Shown here: one piece after another, positions 39,545-48,719 of the stretch
How positions within the stretch are numbered: the stretch's first letter is position 1
Layout of the letters: each line of letters opens with the position of its first letter
DNA from: Cupriavidus numazuensis
GTDB lineage: Bacteria > Pseudomonadota > Gammaproteobacteria > Burkholderiales > Burkholderiaceae
Length of the DNA: 64,000 nucleotides
Direction: 5' to 3'
NCBI RefSeq assembly: GCF_905397435.1
Contig: NZ_CAJPVI010000016.1
Location: 1-64,000 of the forward strand
The notes under the pieces: model-generated
What the model was told of the DNA's origin: nothing
Seen by the model: only the letters and a program-made list of their open reading frames with translations
The model's database searches: none
Position numbers and translations under genes: made by a program

Positions 39545-40321
39545 ATGAGCATCAGCACCAGTATTGAGCAGGGCATCCTGACGATCGAATTCGATCGTGC
39601 CGAGAAGAAGAACGCCATTACAGCGGCGATGTACCAGACCATGGCAGACGCGCTGCGCGCGGCCGAATCGGACAGCGCGGTCCGCGTGATCCTTCTCCGC
39701 GGCAAGGACGAGATATTCACCGCGGGCAACGACCTCGAAGACTTCATGCAGCGTCCGCCGACCAGCGGTGAAGGCAAGGAACAGCCGCCGGTGTTCCAGT
39801 TCCTGTACCAGATCAGCCATGCGAGCAAGCCGATCGTCGCGGCGGTCAGCGGCGCGGCCGTGGGCGTGGGCACCACGATGCTGCTGCACTGCGATTTCGT
39901 CTATGCCTCGGAAACGGCGAAGCTGTCGCTGCCGTTCACGCAGCTCGGCCTGTGCCCGGAGGCTGCATCGAGCCTGCTGCTGCCGCGCCTGGTCGGCTAC
40001 CAGCGTGCTGCTGAAAAACTGATGCTTGGCGAGCCCTTCGGCGCGAAGGAAGCATACGAAATCGGTCTCGTCACGCGCGTGCTGCCGGTGGCGGAGCTGC
40101 ATACGTTTGCGCTGCAGCAAGCGCGCAAGCTGGCCGCGCTGCCGGCCTCGTCGCTGCGCGAAACCAAGCGGCTGATGAAGGGCAATGACGCGGAAGCCGT
40201 GGAGAAGAAGATGGCCGAGGAGGGCGCGGTGTTCCGACGCATGCTGGTCGCGCCGGAAGCGAAGGAAGCGTTTTCGGCGTTCTTCGAGAAGCGGAAGCCG
40301 GATTTTACGAAGTTCGCGTAA
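39545..40321 (+). CDS. Enoyl-CoA hydratase/isomerase family protein
   Basis: 258 residues, crotonase fold. Oxyanion-hole segments RAEKKNAITAAMY and FTAGNDLEDF are present, then AAVSGAAVGVGTTMLLHCDFVYASETAKLSLPFTQLGLCPEAAS. The hydratase Glu positions are not both obvious (GVGTTML in place of GGGxE), so isomerase or another crotonase activity is possible. Last plus-strand gene of the beta-oxidation cluster. Confidence 0.92.
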   Translation: MSISTSIEQGILTIEFDRAEKKNAITAAMYQTMADALRAAESDSAVRVILLRGKDEIFTAGNDLEDFMQRPPTSGEGKEQPPVFQFLYQISHASKPIVAAVSGAAVGVGTTMLLHCDFVYASETAKLSLPFTQLGLCPEAASSLLLPRLVGYQRAAEKLMLGEPFGAKEAYEIGLVTRVLPVAELHTFALQQARKLAALPASSLRETKRLMKGNDAEAVEKKMAEEGAVFRRMLVAPEAKEAFSAFFEKRKPDFTKFA

Positions 40322-40354
40322 GCGGCTGGAGCTATCTTCATTACCGCTTGTCTG

Positions 40355-40482
40355 CTCCCCTCTCCCGCTTGCGGGAGAGGGGTTGGGGGAGAGGGCGGGC
40401 GCATGGCAAGCACCATAGCGCTTCACTGCGTTGAAGCTCCTGCCCTCTCCCCCGCCCCTCTCCCATAAATGGGAGAGGGGAG
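40355..40482. repeat. 128-base dispersed CT/GA-rich hairpin repeat (copy 2)
   Basis: Same length, ends and middle as copy 1 at 18543-18670, with scattered substitutions in the central ggcaagcacc region. It lies between the convergent stops of the enoyl-CoA hydratase and thioesterase genes, where it may act as a two-way terminator. Confidence 0.85.
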
Positions 40483-40521
40483 ACCACAACCCTCGGTAAG
40501 TTGCCCCTGCCGATCTTCACA

Positions 40522-40923
40522 TCAAGCCGGCAACACCCTCGGCTGCCGGCTCTCATCCGTCGCCACATACGTCAGCGTGGCTTCCGTCACCTTGACGATT
40601 TCGTTGGCGTGCCGCATGCGCTGCGCATAGACCTCGACCGACACCGTAATCGAGGTGCGGCCGGTCTTTTCGATGTCGGCATAGAAGCTCACCAGATCGC
40701 CGACGAACACCGGGTTCTTGAACAGGAAGGAATTGACCGCCACGGTGGCCACGCGGCCCTGGGCGCGTTCCACCGCGGGAATCGATCCGGCGATATCCAC
40801 CTGCGACATGATCCAGCCGCCGAACACATCGCCATGCACGTTGGCATCGGCGGGCATCGGGACGACACGCAGCGCAGGGCTCTTGCCAGCGGGCAGGGCG
40901 GGGACGGTATGGGGCGAATTCAT
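40522..40923 (-). CDS. YciA-like hotdog acyl-CoA thioesterase
   Basis: 133 residues. Hotdog fold with PMPADANVHGDVFGGWIMSQVD near 22-43, carrying the catalytic Asp of the YciA/BFIT type, and VNSFLFKNPVFVGDLVSFYADI. It hydrolyses acyl-CoAs, perhaps to balance CoA during fatty-acid use. The start MNSPHTVPAL follows the family; the longer open frame upstream overlaps the divergent ABC gene and was rejected. Confidence 0.92.
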   Translation of the reverse strand: MNSPHTVPALPAGKSPALRVVPMPADANVHGDVFGGWIMSQVDIAGSIPAVERAQGRVATVAVNSFLFKNPVFVGDLVSFYADIEKTGRTSITVSVEVYAQRMRHANEIVKVTEATLTYVATDESRQPRVLPA

Positions 40924-41042
40924 TGCGGGAAACCGGAAAGGAAAGGGAGGAGGGCAGCGTTGCCCGGCGGCCGAGGCCGGGAGGCTTCCTGCCGGACGGC
41001 GCGATCTCTGCGACAATCGGCCATTGGCTTGAATTCTATCGT

Positions 41043-42932
41043 ATGCGCCGCTATTCCACGACCGCGGAACCGCCCCCCGCAAAGCCCGCCACCCTGTTCC
41101 CCGGCCAACGCGCGCCGCGCAGTGACTGGCAGACCGTCCGCAACCTGCTGCCCTATGTCTGGCACTACAAGTGGCGCGTAATGCTTGCGCTGGCCTGCCT
41201 GGTGTCGGCCAAGGTCGCCAACCTCGGCGTGCCGGTGCTGATGAAGCGGCTGATCGACAGCATGAACATTACCGCCGGCGACCCGCGCGCGCTGCTGGTG
41301 GTGCCCGTGGGGCTGATCGTCGCCTATGGCGTGTTGCGGCTGTCGGCGACGCTGTTCACCGAGTTGCGGGAAATCCTCTTTTCCAAGGTCACGCAGAGCG
41401 CGGTGCGGGAGATCGCGCTGCAGGTGTTCCGGCATCTGCATGCGTTGTCGCTGCGCTTTCACCTGGACCGGCAGACCGGCGGCATGAGCCGCGACATCGA
41501 GCGCGGCACGCGCGGCATCCAGTCGCTGATTTCGTATTCGCTGTACAGCATCCTGCCGACGCTCGTGGAAATGGCACTAGTGCTCGGCTTCTTCATGCTG
41601 CACTACGACATCTGGTTTGCGGCCATCACCGGTTGCGCACTGGTGGGCTATATCGTGTTCACCATCGTCGTGACCGAATGGCGTACGCATTTCCGCCGCC
41701 GCATGAACGAACTCGATTCGCGCGCCAACCAGAAGGCCATCGATTCGCTGCTCAACTTCGAGACGGTCAAGTACTTCGGCAACGAGGAATACGAGGCGCG
41801 GCGCTATGACGAGAACCTGCTGAAGTACCGCTCCGCGGCGATCCGCTCGCAGAATTCGTTGTCCTTCCTCAACTTCGGGCAGCAGACCATCATCGCGGTC
41901 GGGCTGATCCTGATCCTGTGGCGCGCTACCGTGGGCGTGGTCGCGGGCAAGCTGACGCTGGGCGACCTGGTGCTGGTCAACACGCTGATGATCCAGCTCT
42001 ATATCCCGCTGAACTTCCTTGGCGTGATCTACCGCGAGATCAAGCAGGCGACCACCGACATGGACCGCATGTTCGTGCTGCTCGGCACGCACCAGGAAGT
42101 CGCCGATAATGCCGGCGCGCAGCCGCTGGCAGTGCAGGGCGCGCAAGTGCGCTTCCGCCATGTGCGCTTCGGTTACGAGTCGAACCGTGTGATCCTCGAC
42201 GATGTCGATTTCACCATTGCGGCGGGCACGACCACGGCCGTGGTCGGCCACAGCGGCTCGGGCAAGTCGACGCTCGCTCGACTGCTGTTCCGCTTCTACG
42301 ACGTCAGCGACGGCGCCATCCAGATCGACGGGCAGGACATCCGCAGCATCACGCAGGAGAGCCTGCGCCGATCCATAGGCATCGTGCCGCAGGACACGGT
42401 GCTGTTCAACGACAGCATCTTCTACAACATCGCGTATGGCCGGCCCGATGCGACGCACGATGAAGTCATCGCGGCGGCGCGCGCGGCGCAGATCGATAGC
42501 TTTATCAGCGAGTTGCCGCAAGGCTATGACACGCCCGTGGGCGAGCGGGGCCTCAAGCTTTCGGGCGGCGAGAAGCAGCGCGTGGCGATTGCGCGAACGC
42601 TGCTGAAGAATCCGCCGATCCTGGTGTTCGACGAAGCAACCTCCGCGCTCGACTCAAGAACCGAGCAGGCGATCCAGGCCGAGTTGATGCGGCTCGCGCA
42701 GAACCGCACCACGCTGCTGATTGCGCACCGGCTGTCCACCGTGGTCCATGCCGACCAGATCCTGGTGATGGACCGCGGGAGCATCGTGGAACGCGGCACC
42801 CACGCCGAGCTGATGCGCGCGGGCGGGCGCTATGCGGAAATGTGGGAAATCCAGGCGCGCAGCGCGGCGCAACGCGGGACGGTGGCGGACGAGCTGGCCA
42901 TCGACGTCGGCGACGCGACGCAGGACGCCTGA
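41043..42932 (+). CDS. Atm1-type ABC exporter (ABCB family)
   Basis: 629 residues. N-terminal type-1 exporter membrane domain with six predicted helices and the Atm1 hallmark LLNFETVKYFGNEEYEARRYD. C-terminal ATPase with Walker A GHSGSGKST, signature LSGGEKQRVAIART and Walker B ILVFDEATSALD. Atm1 relatives export glutathione-linked sulfur or metal conjugates, supporting Fe-S metabolism and heavy-metal tolerance. The substrate is inferred from the subfamily. Divergent from the thioesterase gene. Confidence 0.93.
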   Translation: MRRYSTTAEPPPAKPATLFPGQRAPRSDWQTVRNLLPYVWHYKWRVMLALACLVSAKVANLGVPVLMKRLIDSMNITAGDPRALLVVPVGLIVAYGVLRLSATLFTELREILFSKVTQSAVREIALQVFRHLHALSLRFHLDRQTGGMSRDIERGTRGIQSLISYSLYSILPTLVEMALVLGFFMLHYDIWFAAITGCALVGYIVFTIVVTEWRTHFRRRMNELDSRANQKAIDSLLNFETVKYFGNEEYEARRYDENLLKYRSAAIRSQNSLSFLNFGQQTIIAVGLILILWRATVGVVAGKLTLGDLVLVNTLMIQLYIPLNFLGVIYREIKQATTDMDRMFVLLGTHQEVADNAGAQPLAVQGAQVRFRHVRFGYESNRVILDDVDFTIAAGTTTAVVGHSGSGKSTLARLLFRFYDVSDGAIQIDGQDIRSITQESLRRSIGIVPQDTVLFNDSIFYNIAYGRPDATHDEVIAAARAAQIDSFISELPQGYDTPVGERGLKLSGGEKQRVAIARTLLKNPPILVFDEATSALDSRTEQAIQAELMRLAQNRTTLLIAHRLSTVVHADQILVMDRGSIVERGTHAELMRAGGRYAEMWEIQARSAAQRGTVADELAIDVGDATQDA

Positions 42933-42938
42933 GCGCCG

Positions 42939-43397
42939 CTACGCGTAGTCGAGCGGCAGCGCCGTCGTGTACTTGATCTGCTCCATCGCAAAGCTCGAAC
43001 TGACGTCGGCCAGTTCCGCACCCTGGATCAGCTTCTTGTACACGCGGTCGTACGCGGCGATATCGGGCACGACCACGCGCAGCAGGTAGTCGGTATCCCC
43101 CGCCATGCGGTAGAACTCGGTTACTTCTGGAATCGACGCAACCAGCGCGTGGAACTGCTTCAGCCACTTGACGTTGTGCTGCGCCGTGCGGACCGAGACA
43201 AACACCGTCACGCCCGCGTTCAGCTTGTCGGCGTCGAGCAGCGCCACGCGCTTTCGGATCAGCCCGGCTTCTTCGAGCTTCTGGATGCGGCGCCAGCACG
43301 GCGTCGAAGTCAGTCCGATGCGTTCGCCGATCTCGGCCACCGGCACGGTGGCGTCTTCCTGCAGGATGGCAAGGATCTGTTTGTCGTAGCGGTCCAT
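42939..43397 (-). CDS. Lrp/AsnC family transcriptional regulator
   Basis: 152 residues. N-terminal AsnC helix-turn-helix (MDRYDKQILAILQEDATVPVAEIGERIGLTSTPCWRRIQKLEEAG) and C-terminal RAM ligand domain. It lies 60 bases downstream of the cysteine-dioxygenase-like gene on the same strand and converges on the Atm1-type gene. It may regulate sulfur-amino-acid use, but this is inference from position only. Start chosen at the conserved MDRYDKQIL. Confidence 0.93.
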   Translation of the reverse strand: MDRYDKQILAILQEDATVPVAEIGERIGLTSTPCWRRIQKLEEAGLIRKRVALLDADKLNAGVTVFVSVRTAQHNVKWLKQFHALVASIPEVTEFYRMAGDTDYLLRVVVPDIAAYDRVYKKLIQGAELADVSSSFAMEQIKYTTALPLDYA

Positions 43398-43457
43398 GGA
43401 TGTCTGCGTCCTTTCACGGGGATGCGGCAGCGTTCGCGCCGTCCCCATGCCGGCGCG

Positions 43458-44018
43458 TCAGGCGTCGTCGGTATCAACCAGCAGGTTGACGCCGGTGGAG
43501 ATGTGGTCCCGGTCGACGCCGTACAGGTGCAGCGATACGGCGATGGCGTCGCTGGCATTGCCCAGCGAATGAATATGCTGCAGCCCGGCCGGCACGCTGA
43601 AGGTTGCGCCTGCCTGGCGTTCGACATTGCCGGTCAGCGTCGCGAGTCGGCTGGCCGGATCCCATTGATAGTGGCGCTCGCTCAGCGTGCCGCGCAGCAC
43701 GCGGTAGGCGCACCACGTGCGGTGCCCGTGCACGGGGCTTGCCTGCCCGGGCCGCCAGACCAATAGCATCGCGGAGAAGCGCGCAAGCGGATCGGCATAG
43801 ACCAGATGGCGTGTGTAGGTGTCCGGACTGCCGAGCAGCGCGCCCGGCGGCAGGCAGGCCAGCAGGGTGTCGGCGTCGGGCAGACAGCTGTCGATATTGC
43901 CGGCTACCAGGCGCGCGCTGTGCGCGAAGGTGGCCTCCATGCTTTGCGCGAGCTGGCCCAGCGGGCTGGCGTGGATGGTGGTCATGCCGCCAGAAGCGGT
44001 GGCGGGGCGGGATTGCAT
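43458..44018 (-). CDS. Cysteine-dioxygenase-like cupin protein
   Basis: 186 residues. Cupin of the cysteine dioxygenase type I superfamily: SPVHGHRTWCAYRVLRG gives metal ligands His97 and His99 with Cys103 nearby, and the third ligand is His138 or His140 in GLQHIHSLGN. Such enzymes oxidise thiols (cysteine or 3-mercaptopropionate) to sulfinates using Fe(II) and oxygen. The ATG chosen has GGAG 6 bases upstream; a TTG at 44051 in the same frame is possible. Confidence 0.85.
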   Translation of the reverse strand: MQSRPATASGGMTTIHASPLGQLAQSMEATFAHSARLVAGNIDSCLPDADTLLACLPPGALLGSPDTYTRHLVYADPLARFSAMLLVWRPGQASPVHGHRTWCAYRVLRGTLSERHYQWDPASRLATLTGNVERQAGATFSVPAGLQHIHSLGNASDAIAVSLHLYGVDRDHISTGVNLLVDTDDA

Positions 44019-44138
44019 GGCTGGCTCCGTGACGTTCTTGGTATGAGGCAATCATAGGTTCGGATCCGGAGCAAAGGCATGCATTCTGTCGTCCTGAATG
44101 GCAGGATTGTGACATCACATGCTACGTATATGCACGTG

Positions 44139-44157
44139 TGTAGAATAGGATTCTACA
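44139..44157. promoter_or_regulatory. Perfect palindrome between the cupin and LysR genes
   Basis: tgtagaat-agg-attctaca, an 8-bp inverted repeat with a 3-base centre, 70 bases before the LysR start and about 120 before the divergent cupin gene. Location and symmetry suggest an operator, possibly for the LysR protein itself; binding is not shown. Confidence 0.55.
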
Positions 44158-44227
44158 TCCAGCGCATCTCCCGGAACCGCGTGCGCGCCAGTGACGACAG
44201 CGTCCGAGCCGGTGGATAATCCGCGTC

Positions 44228-45175
44228 ATGGAAATCAAATGGCTTGAAGACTTCGTCAGCCTGGCCGAGACGCACAGCTTCTCGCGCTCGGCCGAACTGC
44301 GGCATGTCACGCAGCCGGCGTTCTCGCGCCGGATCCAGTCGCTTGAGGCGTGGGTCGGCACGGAGCTGATCGACCGCTCCAGCTACCCGACCAGCCTGAC
44401 CGCCGCCGGCAAGGTGTTCTACGAGCAGGCACTGGCCATGCTGGCGCAGGTCAGCGAGACGCGCGCGCTGATGCGCGGGCAGCGCTCGTCCAACGCGCAG
44501 GTGCTGGAATTCGCGGTCCCGCACACGCTGTCGCTGACGTTCTTTCCGGAATGGCTCAAGACGCTCGAGCGCAAGGTCGGCACGCTGCCGTGCCGGTTGC
44601 GCGCGCTTAACGTGCATGACGCGGTGCTGCTGCTGGTCGAGGGCGGCTGCGACCTGGTCATGGTGTACCACCATGCACGCCAGGCGATCCAGCTCGATCC
44701 CGCGCGCTACGACATGCTCGTGCTGGGCATCGAGCGGCTGTCGCCGTACAGCGTGCCCGACAGCACAGGCAAGCCGCTGTACCGGCTTCCCGGTACGGAC
44801 AAGAAGCCGGTGCCGTTCCTGAGCTACACGCCCAATGCCTTCCTCGGCCGCATGGTGGACATGCTGCTCGCCGATACTTCGGAAGAGCTCAAGCTGGACA
44901 AATGCTACGAGACCGATATGGCCGAGGCGCTCAAGGTCATGGCGCTCTCGGGGCATGGCATGGCCTTTCTGCCCGAGAGCGCGGTGCGCGACGACGTGGC
45001 GCAGGGCCGGCTGGTGCGGGCCGAGTCGGCGCGCGGGCTGCCGCTGTCGATCGACATGGAGATCCGCCTGTACCGCGAGCGGCCCGGCGATAACGGCAAC
45101 GACCGGCGGGCGACGGCGGCACGCAGGAAGCGGCAGTTGGTGGATCGGGTGTGGTCGACGTTGGTGTCAGATTAA
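44228..45175 (+). CDS. LysR family regulator (HypT/YjiE-like)
   Basis: 315 residues. LysR helix-turn-helix at 1-60 (MEIKWLEDFVSLAETHSFSRSAELRHVTQPAFSRRIQSLEAW) and a substrate-binding domain after about 90. The N-terminus resembles HypT/YjiE-type regulators. It is in the same direction as gdhA 286 bases downstream, so it might control glutamate dehydrogenase or the divergent cupin gene; the effector is unknown. Confidence 0.92.
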   Translation: MEIKWLEDFVSLAETHSFSRSAELRHVTQPAFSRRIQSLEAWVGTELIDRSSYPTSLTAAGKVFYEQALAMLAQVSETRALMRGQRSSNAQVLEFAVPHTLSLTFFPEWLKTLERKVGTLPCRLRALNVHDAVLLLVEGGCDLVMVYHHARQAIQLDPARYDMLVLGIERLSPYSVPDSTGKPLYRLPGTDKKPVPFLSYTPNAFLGRMVDMLLADTSEELKLDKCYETDMAEALKVMALSGHGMAFLPESAVRDDVAQGRLVRAESARGLPLSIDMEIRLYRERPGDNGNDRRATAARRKRQLVDRVWSTLVSD

Positions 45176-45185
45176 CGAAGGTTTG

Positions 45186-45312
45186 CTCCCCTCTCCTGCT
45201 TGCGGGAGAGGGGCCGGGGGAGAGGGCAGGCGCGTGACAAGCACCGTCGCGCATGGCTTCGTGGAGACGCCGGCCCTCTCCCCAACCCTCTCCCGCAAGC
45301 GGGAGAGGGAGC
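45186..45312. repeat. 127-base dispersed CT/GA-rich hairpin repeat (copy 3, variant)
   Basis: Same layout as the copies at 18543 and 40355, but the right-end hairpin uses ctcccgcaagcgggag in place of the taaa-loop form, and the middle differs more. It lies 10 bases after the LysR stop and before the gdhA leader. Confidence 0.8.
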
Positions 45313-45365
45313 ATGCCCGGGGTCTGCAAGAGGCTTTCCTAAGTTGACCAGTCATCTCAAACGTT

Positions 45366-45380
45366 ATGCACCTTTTGCAT
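45366..45380. promoter_or_regulatory. Dyad ATGCA-N5-TGCAT upstream of gdhA
   Basis: Inverted repeat atgca-ccttt-tgcat, 82 bases before the gdhA start. Size and shape fit a LysR-type T-N11-A binding site, and a LysR gene is immediately upstream. No clear -35/-10 pair could be placed. Confidence 0.45.
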
Positions 45381-45461
45381 GACCGGATGAGCAAACGGCA
45401 TTGGATTCCGGATATGCCCCACCCCTAAGCTTGCGGGCATTCTCCACCCCGGAACCCACTG

Positions 45462-46769
45462 ATGTCCTCCGCAGCACCGACCCATACTGCTGGCCAAAAG
45501 CACGCACTGCCGTCCTACCTCAACGCCGACAACCTCGGCCCCTGGGGCATCTACCTGCAACAAGTCGACCGTGTCACGCCTTACCTGGGCTCGCTGGCAC
45601 GCTGGGTTGAAACCCTCAAGCGTCCCAAGCGCGCGATGATCGTCGACGTACCCATCGAGTTGGACAACGGCACCATCGCCCACTACGAGGGCTACCGCGT
45701 GCAGCACAACCTGTCGCGCGGCCCGGGCAAGGGCGGCGTGCGCTTCCACCAGGACGTGACGTTGTCGGAAGTCATGGCGCTGTCGGCGTGGATGTCGGTG
45801 AAGAACGCCGCAGTGAACGTGCCCTACGGCGGCGCCAAGGGCGGTATCCGCGTGGATCCGCGCACGCTGTCGCACGCCGAGCTGGAACGCCTGACGCGCC
45901 GCTACACCAGCGAAATCAACATCATCATCGGACCGAGCAAGGACATCCCGGCGCCGGACGTCAACACCAATGCCCAGGTGATGGCGTGGATGATGGACAC
46001 GTACTCGATGAACTCCGGCAGCACCGCGACCGGTGTCGTGACCGGGAAGCCGATCTCGCTGGGTGGCTCGCTGGGCCGCCATGAGGCGACCGGCCGCGGC
46101 GTGTTCGTGGTCGGTTCCGAGGCCGCGCGCAATATCGGCCTGGAGATCAAGGGCGCCCGCGTGGCGGTGCAGGGCTTCGGCAACGTTGGCGCCGTGGCCG
46201 CGAAGCTGTTCCAGGAGGCCGGCGCCAAGGTGGTGGCCGTGCAGGATCACCGCACCACGCTGTACAACCCGGCTGGCCTGGACGTGCCGGCGATGATGGA
46301 ATACGCGTCGCACAGCGGTACCGTCGACGGCTTCCAGGCGGAAACCATCTCGTCGGAGCAGTTCTGGCAGGTGGACTGCGACATCCTGATCCCGGCGGCG
46401 CTGGAAGGCCAGATTACGGCGAAGAACGCGCCCCAGATCAAGGCACGCCTGGTCATTGAAGGTGCAAACGGCCCGACGACGCCCGAAGCCGATGACATCC
46501 TGCGCGAGCGCAATATCCTCGTGGCACCGGACGTGATCGCCAACGCCGGCGGCGTAACGGTGTCGTATTTCGAGTGGGTGCAGGATTTCTCCAGCTTCTT
46601 CTGGACCGAGCAAGAAATCAACGAACGCCTGGTACGGATCATGCAAGAGGCGTTCCGCGCCATCTGGCAGGTCGCGCAGGACAACAAGGTAACGCTGCGC
46701 ACCGCCGCGTTTATCGTGGCCTGTACGCGCATCCTGCAGGCGCGCGAAATGCGCGGCCTGTACCCCTGA
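45462..46769 (+). CDS. gdhA: Glutamate dehydrogenase
   Basis: 435 residues. Glu/Leu/Phe/Val dehydrogenase family: substrate-binding [13 protein letters not shown], catalytic Lys126 in [11 protein letters not shown](P) Rossmann domain with [15 protein letters not shown]. It interconverts glutamate and 2-oxoglutarate plus ammonia. The length and sequence fit the roughly 430-residue hexameric class; NAD or NADP preference is not decided. It is followed by a glutamate/aspartate importer, suggesting a catabolic role. Confidence 0.95.
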   Translation: MSSAAPTHTAGQKHALPSYLNADNLGPWGIYLQQVDRVTPYLGSLARWVETLKRPKRAMIVDVPIELDNGTIAHYEGYRVQHNLSRGPGKGGVRFHQDVTLSEVMALSAWMSVKNAAVNVPYGGAKGGIRVDPRTLSHAELERLTRRYTSEINIIIGPSKDIPAPDVNTNAQVMAWMMDTYSMNSGSTATGVVTGKPISLGGSLGRHEATGRGVFVVGSEAARNIGLEIKGARVAVQGFGNVGAVAAKLFQEAGAKVVAVQDHRTTLYNPAGLDVPAMMEYASHSGTVDGFQAETISSEQFWQVDCDILIPAALEGQITAKNAPQIKARLVIEGANGPTTPEADDILRERNILVAPDVIANAGGVTVSYFEWVQDFSSFFWTEQEINERLVRIMQEAFRAIWQVAQDNKVTLRTAAFIVACTRILQAREMRGLYP

Positions 46770-46834
46770 TGCAGATGTCGTTGCGCGCTCAACCGACCTG
46801 TTGCGGCGCAGCAACGTCAGACTGACCATCGGAC

Positions 46835-46863
46835 GCGGCCCGGGGAAAGCTTCCCCGGGCCGC
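46835..46863. terminator. Strong hairpin after gdhA
   Basis: Perfect 13-bp stem gcggcccggggaa/ttccccgggccgc with loop agc, followed by gttgtcat, a weak T-tract. It probably separates gdhA and glt transcription. Confidence 0.75.
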
Positions 46864-46956
46864 GTTGTCATATCTGCGTTGCTGCGCAGGTATGCCTTGA
46901 ATCGGGACTCTAGGAGTAAAACCCAGTTGTCTTGATGGGGAGCGTGCGCAATACTG

Positions 46957-46986
46957 TTTCATCTGTGGGACATTCGTCAGTAGAAT
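46957..46986 (+). promoter_or_regulatory. Possible promoter of gltI
   Basis: TTTCAT (46957-46962) and TAGAAT (46981-46986) with an 18-base spacer, 33 bases before the gltI start. A weak match to the housekeeping consensus. Confidence 0.4.
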
Positions 46987-47018
46987 CCCGCCTTTCTCTT
47001 CATGGTCAAGGAGATGTT

Positions 47019-47918
47019 ATGAAAATTGCCAAGTTGGCTTCCCTGATGATGGCCGCTGGCCTGGTGTGCGGTTCCGCACAGGCAGCCGAGCCGCTGACGG
47101 GCACGCTGAAGAAGATCAAAGACACCGGTGTGATTACGCTTGGCGTGCGTGATTCGTCGATCCCGTTCAACTACAACCTTGGCGGCGTCCGTCAGGTCGG
47201 CTATTCCTACGACATCAACATGAAGATCGTGGAAGCCATCAAGGACCAGTTGAAGCTGCCGAACCTGCAGGTGAAGGAAATCCCGATCACCTCGCAGAAC
47301 CGCATCACGCTGCTGCAGAACGGCACCATCGACATCGAGTGCGGCTCGACCACCAATAACCTGGAACGCCAGAAGCAGGTTTCGTTCACCGACAGCATCT
47401 TCATCATCGGCACTCGCATCATGGTGAAGAAGGATGGCGGCATCAAGGACTGGGCCGACCTGAAGGGCAAGAACGTCGTGACCACCGCTGGCACCACGTC
47501 CGAGCGCCTGCTGCGCAAGATGAATGATGATCAGAAGCTGGGCATGAACATCATCAGCACCAAGGACCATGGCCAGTCGTTCCTGACGCTGGAATCGGGC
47601 CGCGCGGTGGCGTTCATGATGGACGACGCGCTGCTGTACGGTGAGCGCGCCAAGGCCAAGAACCCGGCCGACTGGATCGTCGTGGGCAAGCCGCAATCGC
47701 GCGAGGCCTATGGCTGCATGATCCGCAAGGACGATCCGCAGTTCAAGAAGGTTTCCGACACCGTGATCGCCGGCATGATGAAGGATGGCTCGGTCAATAC
47801 CCTGTACACCAAGTGGTTCATGCAGCCGGTGCCGCCGAAGGGTCTGAATCTTGATTTCCCGCTTTCGGAAGACATGAAGGCGCTCATCAAGACTCCGAAC
47901 GACAAGGCGCTCGACTGA
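47019..47918 (+). CDS. gltI: Glutamate/aspartate ABC transporter periplasmic binding protein
   Basis: 299 residues. Signal peptide 1-22 (KLASLMMAAGLVCGSAQA). Family 3 solute-binding protein: KIKDTGVITLGVRDSSIPFNY at the mature start, IECGSTTNNLERQKQVSFTDSIF and GRAVAFMMDDALLYGE later. These match GltI of E. coli-type glutamate/aspartate importers. AAGGAG precedes the ATG. It heads gltIJKL. Confidence 0.94.
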   Translation: MKIAKLASLMMAAGLVCGSAQAAEPLTGTLKKIKDTGVITLGVRDSSIPFNYNLGGVRQVGYSYDINMKIVEAIKDQLKLPNLQVKEIPITSQNRITLLQNGTIDIECGSTTNNLERQKQVSFTDSIFIIGTRIMVKKDGGIKDWADLKGKNVVTTAGTTSERLLRKMNDDQKLGMNIISTKDHGQSFLTLESGRAVAFMMDDALLYGERAKAKNPADWIVVGKPQSREAYGCMIRKDDPQFKKVSDTVIAGMMKDGSVNTLYTKWFMQPVPPKGLNLDFPLSEDMKALIKTPNDKALD

Positions 47919-47938
47919 CCTGCTGAAATCAGGCGTGC

Positions 47939-47970
47939 GAAACGGAAGGCGAGTCCTTCCGTTTCTTTTT
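47939..47970 (+). terminator. Attenuator-like terminator between gltI and gltJ
   Basis: Perfect 11-bp stem gaaacggaagg/ccttccgtttc with loop cgagt followed by ttttt, 12 bases before the gltJ start. Partial termination here would give more binding protein than permease, as in other ABC importer operons. Confidence 0.85.
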
Positions 47971-47981
47971 GAGGACGCAAC

Positions 47982-48710
47982 ATGAACTACAACTGGCATT
48001 GGGGAGTATTCCTCGAGCAGGCCGCCCAGAACGAGACCTACCTCGACTGGATGATTTCGGGCCTGAAGGTTACGATCGCGCTCGGGCTGTCGTCCTGGGT
48101 TATCGCGCTCGCTATCGGCTCGGTGCTCGGCGTGCTGCGCACGGTGCCGAACAAGTGGCTGTCTGGCTTCGCCGCGGCCTACGTCGAGCTTTTCCGCAAC
48201 ATCCCGCTGCTGGTGCAGCTGTTCATCTGGTATTTCGTCGGCCCGGAGCTGCTGCCCGGCGGCGAGGCGATCAAGCAGATGAACCCGTTCACCCAGCAGT
48301 TTCTGGCGGCCATGCTGTGCCTGGGCACCTTTACCGCGGCGCGTGTCTGCGAACAGGTGCGTTCGGGCATCAATTCGCTGCCGCGTGGTCAGAAGAACGC
48401 CGGCCTGGCGATGGGTTTCACGCTGCCGCAGACCTACCGCTTCGTGCTGCTGCCGATGGCCTTCCGCGTTATCGTGCCGCCGCTGACTTCCGAGTTCCTG
48501 AACATCTTCAAGAACTCGGCGGTGGCATCGACGATCGGCCTGCTGGAACTGGCGGCCCAGGGACGCCAGCTCGTGGATTACACCGCGCGCCCGTATGAGT
48601 CGTTCATCGCGGTGACGGTGATGTACGCGCTCATCAACATCGTCGTCATGCTGGTCATGCGCTGGGTCGAAGCCCGCAGCCGCGTACCTGGCTTTATCGG
48701 CAGCAAGTAA
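47982..48710 (+). CDS. gltJ: Glutamate/aspartate ABC transporter permease GltJ
   Basis: 242 residues. HisM-type permease with about five membrane helices. The region SGINSLPRGQKNAGLAMGFTLPQTYRFVLLPMAFRVIVPPLTSE is the ABC EAA-loop signature that contacts the ATPase. Partner of GltK in a heterodimeric channel. Confidence 0.94.
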   Translation: MNYNWHWGVFLEQAAQNETYLDWMISGLKVTIALGLSSWVIALAIGSVLGVLRTVPNKWLSGFAAAYVELFRNIPLLVQLFIWYFVGPELLPGGEAIKQMNPFTQQFLAAMLCLGTFTAARVCEQVRSGINSLPRGQKNAGLAMGFTLPQTYRFVLLPMAFRVIVPPLTSEFLNIFKNSAVASTIGLLELAAQGRQLVDYTARPYESFIAVTVMYALINIVVMLVMRWVEARSRVPGFIGSK

Positions 48711-48719
48711 GGGGGCGCC

